This document shows, one piece after another, positions 50,512-56,594 of a DNA stretch of 56,594 bases; the first letter of the stretch is position 1, and each line of letters begins with the position of its first letter. The notes below the pieces were generated by a model, which saw only the letters and a list, made by a program, of their open reading frames with translations, made no database searches and was not told the DNA's origin. Source of the stretch: Sphaeroforma sirkka (taxonomy: Eukaryota > Opisthokonta > Ichthyosporea > Ichthyophonida). The translations under genes were made by a program, and so were the position numbers. The stretch spans positions 1-56,594 of the forward strand of contig LUCW03000517.1 in the NCBI GenBank assembly GCA_001586965.3, written 5' to 3'.

Positions 50512-52860
50512 TAGGGGGGAATAATAATTTCTCTCCCGTTTTTTTGTCAACCAGAGTGAATGCCTTGCGCTATATCACCAAGCTCTCCATCTCCGAACGT
50601 GCTAATTCCTCCCAATCGGCTGCGTCTGGCATCTCATATATGTCTTTGTATGTTTTCGGTTCCATTGCTGCAGTTGTTGAATTGACAGTGTGCGTAGTGC
50701 TAAGAGTTCGTTTCGTACGGCGGCTATCGTGATACCAGTCGACATCATTATTTATCGTAAGGTTTCGTAGTTCTCGAGAAACTTGGCGACCTTCTGCCGT
50801 TCTTCTAGCTATGGTTGCTTCGAAATCAAGTTGTGTTTTGGTAGTCGCTGCAGAAGCCTCCGACTCGACGGTATGTACTTTGCTCTCAGCAGGTTGTTGT
50901 GTTGACGATGAAGTGATCTGTAGTTGTTCTGGGTTGCTCGACTTGTGTGCCACAGTTGGCTTGTTGGCTAAGCATATCTTCCGTTGTCGAGTTGTCGATG
51001 TTGCCCTTGCGTCTATTTGGAAATCGCCATTCTCGATTTGGAGGGATGTACTACTGTTCTGAGTGTCAGGTGGTGCGACAGCGGTTGTACATTTGTTGTC
51101 TTCCCAGACAAAGAATTTATCTTCAAATATATAGACGTATCGGCTTTGTATTATACGTTTGGTCAGAGGTGAGTATATACGACACGAGTCCGATGTTGTG
51201 TCCAAGGGTTGCGCGAGAAGAATGACATCCAGTGCTTTGTCGTCGAGTTTGCCGTCTGGATCACGGTTCTTGTACGCGATGTGACACCCGAAGGTTGTGA
51301 ACATTTCTATCGGAAATGCGTATCCTATGAACTTCTCGTTGGTGGGTATAGCATTGCATAGCATTGTAATCTGTGAGTCTAAATCCATTTGTATGCACTG
51401 AACTCGGCGATGACTCAAGATGTACCATTCATCGAAGGTGTGTAACATAACATCCAAAATTGTTGTCGCTTTCAGATCGCGGATAGGATACTCTTTGGCC
51501 ATACTAGAAAAACCGTCTATGATTGATACAGAGTGGATGTTGGATCCTATTGACGTTACGAATGGTCCTATTATGACTACGAAGACTAACTCGAGAGGCT
51601 CTGTAGTAGGTTCGTGCTGTCGTTCCTTGTGTGTATTCTTGTTCTTCTTCTTAGCAACTGTGCATGCTTTGCATCGTTCCTCTGGTTTCCTTATGTATGG
51701 TAAATCGTTTGAGACGTAGCTGGGGTGCGCGAGCCTGTTGTGCCATGAAATCTGGTTGGCTTTATCCAGCGATGGTTCAACTGTAGTCAGAGCTATGTCG
51801 TCGATGTGTACACAGTATATTCTTTACTTTTCATGTACTGTTATGGTTCCGAATCTTGGTATCAATGAGTACTTCCCCAAGTTTCCTAGCTGAGCCACAT
51901 ACTTCGGAAAAATGATTGTACCATCAGCTACTTCGAGTACATACCTGTCATCAATGCGCATGTTGCTGACGAGGTGATGTTTGTGGTACTTATATGGAAG
52001 TACATGTATGGTGGCGCAACTATCGCAAGCTAGTCAGTATCCACCTCTGGAATCTATCTGATTGATCATTCACCTCCTTGTTGTCGACTATAGGGTTAAT
52101 TGTGAAGAATATAATCTGTCTGTTTGCAGGTAGCTGATCATCGGATACTTGTGCTGACATAGCTTTGTCTTGTCTGCCTTCCTGAGATTGGCGTCGATTG
52201 CACTGGGATCTGTATGTTCTGTCAATGTCTTGTGCACGTTGAGTATCTCGTGAATATCTACCATCGTCGTAGTCGCGTCTATTGTACCTATCTATTCGAT
52301 AGTACTGTCGGTCCTGATCATCGTGATTATCGTAGCGGTATTGGTAGTTGTTGTTTCTGTTGTACTGTTCCACACGAGTACGGTAGTCACGATTCGAATC
52401 AGGTCGGCGATGCTTGTTATTGTTCTTGGACTTAAATCTGTAGTCTCTCATGTCATGACGAGGACCAGATTTGTCAATCCGTCGATCATAACGTTTACGA
52501 CCGTCGTGGTCTGACCTAATTCTGTGGGTTACAAGCAACGCATGATTTGATTAGCGCTTGTAGCTTACGGCATTGCCCGATGGAATGCCCACGATTATTA
52601 CAGAATGCACAATTTCCTGTCGATATAGCTGCATGCGCACCGTGCACAATGGTTGATGGGTCACTTTCATCTGGGTCCAATGCAATGAGATACGTGTTGA
52701 GCTCATCATACGACATGGCCATCATAGCGGGTGTCTTTAAGGTATTCTTAACAGTCTGATTCTCGTCGTTTACAGCCTGTCGTAGAATAGCGCATATGCT
52801 GTTGTTAGACTTTGTACCTCCGACGTATTTGAACCGAAATACTAAGAGCGCGCATAAATT
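50512..52860 (-). pseudogene. Copia family 2 gag-pol, 5' two-thirds (minus strand)
   Basis: In reading order from about 52860: gag with FKYVGGTKSNNSICAIL; the CCHC zinc knuckle CAFCNNRGHSIGQC (52611-52570); an Arg/Asp/Tyr-rich basic tail (52538-52100); a protease remnant DSCATIHV near 52000-52024 where DSG is expected; pre-integrase HNRLAHPSYVSND and CKACTVAKKK (about 51760-51640); integrase TEPLELVFV...IIDGFSS into a 310-codon frame (51502-50570) with the integrase C-terminus, a Ser/Thr-rich linker and the RT start DAADWEELARSEMESL. Stops and shifts separate the blocks. The integrase Asp and DRGGEF-type motifs are degraded. Confidence 0.75.
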
Positions 52861-53135
52861 GTTTGCAATCCGAGAAGCACCCTAAACGATGCAACATTCA
52901 GTATATATTTCGAGTCCAATTCCAATTCAGTGTGAAAGTCTCGCATAAATATTCGAAACTGGAAAGCGATCGAATACAAGTGATATCGCACGATCATACC
53001 TTCGACTCGAAAGCGCTGATTCTCTTATACACTGCCAATTGTATCAAAAGGTCCTTTTCGTGTGTAAACAGACCACTGCTGCGAAGCGATACCGTGTAAA
53101 ATGACCATGTAGTCAACACTTGCAAGATTCTCGCG
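52861..53135. other. upstream part of Copia family 2 or flank, unassigned
   Basis: Minus-strand pieces are coding-like for 20-30 codons at a time but carry no gag motif I can name. No LTR of family 2 was recognised. Confidence 0.3.
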
Positions 53136-53191
53136 TCAAATACATTCTATTAATAGGAATGAACATATACTACTACCAGTGATTCTGGAAC

Positions 53192-53201
53192 GAAACACAC
53201 G

Positions 53202-53258
<57 letters not shown>

Positions 53259-53331
53259 ATGTAGGTATATATATAATATATGTATATATATATATTTATA
53301 TATGTATAAATATATACATATAAATATATAA

Positions 53332-53398
<67 letters not shown>
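53192..53398. repeat. (CA)n/(TA)n microsatellite
   Basis: CACACACA from about 53198, then TA/TATG/TAAATA runs ending in pure TA at 53346-53398. Confidence 0.9.
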
Positions 53399-53401
<3 letters not shown>

Positions 53402-54336
53402 CTCAGATATTAAAGTAACTTAAATTGTTTTTAAGTTTTTAAGTGAATAGTTGTGATTTATTTGATTCGAGTCCCTGCTTTTGTATGCATTGACACAAGC
53501 TTCTTGCATGACCTCTGTCTCCTAGACTGTTGTTTAGAGTCCTATTATCTATTCTTAAAATTGCGAATCTCTTGAACTGTGACGATCTTAAGATTGCGAA
53601 TCTCTTGAACTCGACTTTTGAACTTCAAATACTTACTGTGAACTCGTAATCCTTGAGCCATTAAAGAACACCTCTTAAGGTGAAAAAGGTTCTCACTTAA
53701 TCTATGATCCAATCCAAAGGTAGTGTCGCCACGTCTTCAACTGATCGTGGCTTCCATTGTAATCTTTGGCCTTATACGTTTAGATTTTACTCCTCCGATA
53801 TTTTGGGATACCCTTATGCCCATCAGAGATTTTCTATAATGATGTTTCCGTACTCCCGGCACTCTGTAATATTTCGGTGTCTCTCTCTGAGATTAGATTC
53901 TCTCCTTGGTTGATGCTGGGATAAACCTTGTTGAGCCTCCGGGGGTTGACCGTAGTTTTATGCTTGGTAAACAATCTTGGTTTACTGTGATCAATACCCC
54001 CCCTGAAGACTTCCCCATATTAATTTTTCACTTCCCCATATTTATTTTTCACTTCCCCATATTATTTTTTTACTTCCCCATATTTATTTTTCACTTCCCC
54101 ATATTTAGTTTTCACGGCGGACATTTGATTCAAATTTTCGTCACCGAAACGTAAATCTCGGTGACCAGTAGGTCACCAGCGTAGAACAGAATGCCACTTT
54201 CAAAAAACACACATACCCCACCAAAACGTTGACTTGAAATTTGGATTTTCAATATATATAAAAATCAAAAAAAAAATATAGTAGGGAGTCTGGGGACCCA
54301 CAGTCCCACAGTCCCACAGTCCCACATCCGCGAAAA
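53399..54336. other. repeat-bearing flank upstream of the gag-like ORF; 22-bp minisatellite
   Basis: An imperfect direct repeat GCGAATCTCTTGAACT occurs at about 53562 and 53595. Five units of CACTTCCCCATATTTATTTTT (22-bp period) occupy about 54008-54116, and CCCACAGT is repeated near 54298-54325. This could include the left terminal sequence of the element whose gag-like ORF starts at 54337, but I could not define an LTR. Confidence 0.5.
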
Positions 54337-55192
54337 ATGTCGGGCCAGACCGAATCCCTAATTGAGACGTTCGTCCACAACGACTCCTTACCCAATGACC
54401 AATGGACATTGGACATACAAAAATCGATCACAAACCTCTCTGCCCAGGTCAGTACTCTACAGGCCAATCTTAATCAAATTTTGGGACCTGCTCTAACAAC
54501 CCCGAACAATGATGGGCCCATCTCCAAGGAGCCTTTGACTGATGACCAATGGAAATCAACCATGCACCAAATGCTCACTAACCTCTGTGCAAAAACAACC
54601 AACCTTGAATCCAAACTCCGGGACCTTAAATCCCAGACACATGCACCTTAAAGACAAACCCGACACTTTCCGATTTGGCTCCACAAGCCTGCCTGCTCCG
54701 CTTGCAAAAAGACCGCGGTCACAGGCGCCCAATAGCAACAGTGAGCCTCCCAGCTACCGCTCAAAAGTGGACAAACCTGCAAACCCGAGCCTAAAAAAAA
54801 CGCCCGACCCCACCAGCTTCTCAGTCCCAACACTTGCTGCCAGTACCCAAACACCTTTTGACGAAAGTGGAGGGCCGCCCGATGCCGGAGCCTTTTGTGT
54901 TCCTAGCGACGCTGTCGCCCAGGTAAAACGACATGCAGCACTTACGTGGAAATGGCAGCTTGATGAAAACATCGACCCCCACTCCCAACAACATCCCGAC
55001 GCTACGAAAGAAGCTTTAATTCAGTATCTCCGCACCAAGCGGGAGGCCCGCTGCACAAATGAACGAGCGCCAAAAATTCTTGCCCGCAGCATGGATGCAC
55101 TACTGAGCCCACTTGTCAACTCCACTAACGCAGACATCCTCCAATCTACCGCGGTTCGTCTCCAGAAGGCTTACCAAGCAAAGCATTGTTAG
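54337..55192 (+). pseudogene. coiled-coil gag-like ORF (frameshifted)
   Basis: Starts with ATG (MSGQTESLIETFVHND), with heptad-like DIQKSITNLSAQVSTLQANL and LCAKTTNLESKLRDL, then stops at 54651. A second frame, open from 54542 and apparently taking over near 54645, continues with TFRFGSTSLPAPLAKRPRS, a Pro/Ser-rich linker and a helical end (YLRTKREARC, LLSPLVNSTNADILQ) to a stop at 55192. An N-terminal coiled coil with no enzyme motif suits an ORF1/gag of a retroelement. No CCHC knuckle was seen. One indel is enough to explain the two frames. Confidence 0.5.
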
Positions 55193-55199
55193 CGTGCGG

Positions 55200-55410
55200 T
55201 GTGGGGACTAATAGAAAATAAAGTGCTAGTGTATCTAAAGCATGGTGCATTCGAATGAATTTATTTAAGATCTCACCCTCAGTTAACCCTAAACCCTAAA
55301 AACTGGTGTTTGTACTAGTGTTCAACCACTTGGGTTGGCCAGAGTAAAAACTCATATGATCAGTATGAGAAACCTTATGCAGAACACTTTAGCACTTGGA
55401 TATATTTTCT
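55200..55410 (+). repeat. interspersed repeat shared with the 365-bp tandem unit
   Basis: AATAAAGTGC, a TTTATTTAAGATCTCACC segment, GTACTAGTGTTCAACCACTT, GGGTTGGCCAGAGTAAAA and GAGAAACCTTATG follow the same order and spacing as in 40180-40330 and 40545-40690, with roughly one base in six changed. It lies just 3' of the gag-like ORF. It also holds two CCCTAAA units (55285-55300). Confidence 0.7.
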
Positions 55411-55720
55411 AGAAATAAATAAATCATATTCTCTGTTACCAAACTCAGTCTCGGACCTCGGCTCTCGGCTAGCCGGTGGCCCGTATCCTATAAATATAAT
55501 AATCTGAGAAGAAGTCTACAATTACTCTTACGTTTTGTCAGGATGGCTCACCTATACTTATTTTAATTTGAGAACAAGTCCCAAACTACTCTCGGGCTGA
55601 TGACGTAAAACGATATTAACGTATACAGAAATACGCCTACTAATTTAGACTCTCAAGCATGATGCAAACCTTTTATCACCTAACCCGCAAATCCCGGCAA
55701 ACGCTAAAAAATCAGCGCGT

Positions 55721-56594
55721 GTGAAACCCGGGCAACTTCGTATACCAACGGTCTCCCTGACACAATCGTCCGACACGATGGATAGCAATACGCAGCCTCA
55801 GCTTTCCACGACAAACTCTTCGACGACAGGCAATGATATAGAAATGGCTGACATCGTTAAAGAAGAGAGCCCAGTAGTATTGACCGATGATGAACAATGT
55901 TAGGACCAATGAGGATGACGCTCTTCAACCCACAAGGACTCAACATGGACAACGCAGCACATACAGATAAGTGTTTGAACGTTATATCGATTTTAAGTCT
56001 GGTTGATGTCATGTGTGTGGTTGAAACCTGGCATAACACCACATTTCTTAATCATATACGGTCGAACACACGCTATCATATACTACATCACACTACACGG
56101 CATAATATCGTACACCCTTCACACTGTGGTGTTGCTATCTTTTCCAAACACCACCCATCAAATTTTACTTGTACACTCTTCACCGTACGCGGTGTTCTTT
56201 GTATGCTTTGGCGTTCATATGGTCGTGTTCTACTTTCCACTCAAATCACTTCCTGAAGAAGACGTCAGGGGATACATGAATCCCCCCGAGATTGACGGTT
56301 TCCAACCAGAAGTCGTGTGGGTAGATTTCAACTTCAAATCCCGGAAGTATGGCCACGCATCTACAAACCACGGACTACGTATGAAAACGATTGAGACTAC
56401 TCTGCGTATTACGTGGCACTTGGACTACCTCTATGCTATCGCCTCAACTGGTACAGAACATGCGTACCATCGACCTACCACCCCCGCCTCCCTCCAAACT
56501 TATAAGCTGACGGACTACGGTATCTGTGGTGACCACACCTTTGGACTCGATCTCCAGATACTTCCCACGAATCAAATACATCGGCCCCAACAAA
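55721..56594 (+). mobile_element. non-LTR-type element: short ORF and apurinic endonuclease-like domain (cut by window end)
   Basis: A short frame to 55903 ends ...TDDEQC. An ATG at 55897 overlaps its stop (ATGTTAG) and opens TLFNPQGLNMDNAAH...DVMCVVETWHN, matching the N and E motifs of exonuclease-endonuclease-phosphatase domains. GVAIFSKHH follows. A frame change near 56205 leads to VVFYFPLKSLPEEDV, VVWVDFNFKS (GDFN with G changed to V), HASTNHGLRM and finally GDHTFGLDL, the SDH-type catalytic end. Downstream RT would lie beyond the window. LINE-like identity is inferred from this domain alone. Confidence 0.55.

Noticed and set aside
55285-55301. possible telomere (CCCTAAA units)
   Set aside because: Only two units inside an interspersed repeat, and retroelement sequence continues on both sides.

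Overview
The window is eukaryotic nuclear DNA. Protein-coding signal is split by GT-AG introns that keep reading phase, genes are sparse, AT-rich and microsatellite-rich DNA fills the gaps, and the right third is a nest of broken retrotransposons. Holozoan-type gene content (a RanBP2/Nup358-like nucleoporin), Copia elements and very long (TA)n tracts would suit a unicellular relative of animals such as an ichthyosporean. That is a guess from memory and not demonstrated here.

Region 1 (952-18938, plus strand) holds one very large gene that I could reconstruct exon by exon with matching phases. It encodes about 3,070-3,170 residues: an N-terminal leucine-rich-repeat block, a Q-rich segment, then FG-repeat sequence carrying nine Ran-binding-domain (RanBD) copies, six well conserved and three diverged, and two RanBP2-type zinc fingers. 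The order is that of a Nup358-like pore protein, but with LRRs where animal Nup358 has TPRs and with no cyclophilin domain at the end. Its introns contain minisatellites, one built from copies of a splice donor.

Region 2 (19-29.4 kb) has one small three-exon minus-strand gene (20919-22742) for a conserved-looking protein I cannot name functionally, a 71-bp tandem repeat and a ~2.8 kb block of TA/TG/GAT microsatellites. Region 3 (29389-32016) is a four-exon VPS55/LEPROT-family membrane protein gene, complete at 120 residues.

Region 4 (32.8-39.9 kb) is a graveyard: a frayed minus-strand coding end, a DIRS-like reverse transcriptase/RNase H relic, a diverged LTR plus RNase H end of the same Copia family found intact further right, and a second Copia RT relic that has lost its integrase core. 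Region 5 (40-53 kb) contains a tandem 365-bp duplication, a large inverted duplication of a Copia element (arms about 2.6 kb, spacer about 1.6 kb), at least five LTR copies in both orientations, and a second Copia lineage on the minus strand whose RT is split by a solo LTR. Region 6 (53-56.6 kb) holds microsatellites, a coiled-coil gag-like ORF, an interspersed repeat shared with 40 kb, and the start of a non-LTR-type endonuclease ORF cut by the window edge.

Only the nucleoporin, the small minus-strand gene and VPS55 look like functional host genes. No tRNA, rRNA or CRISPR was recognised.
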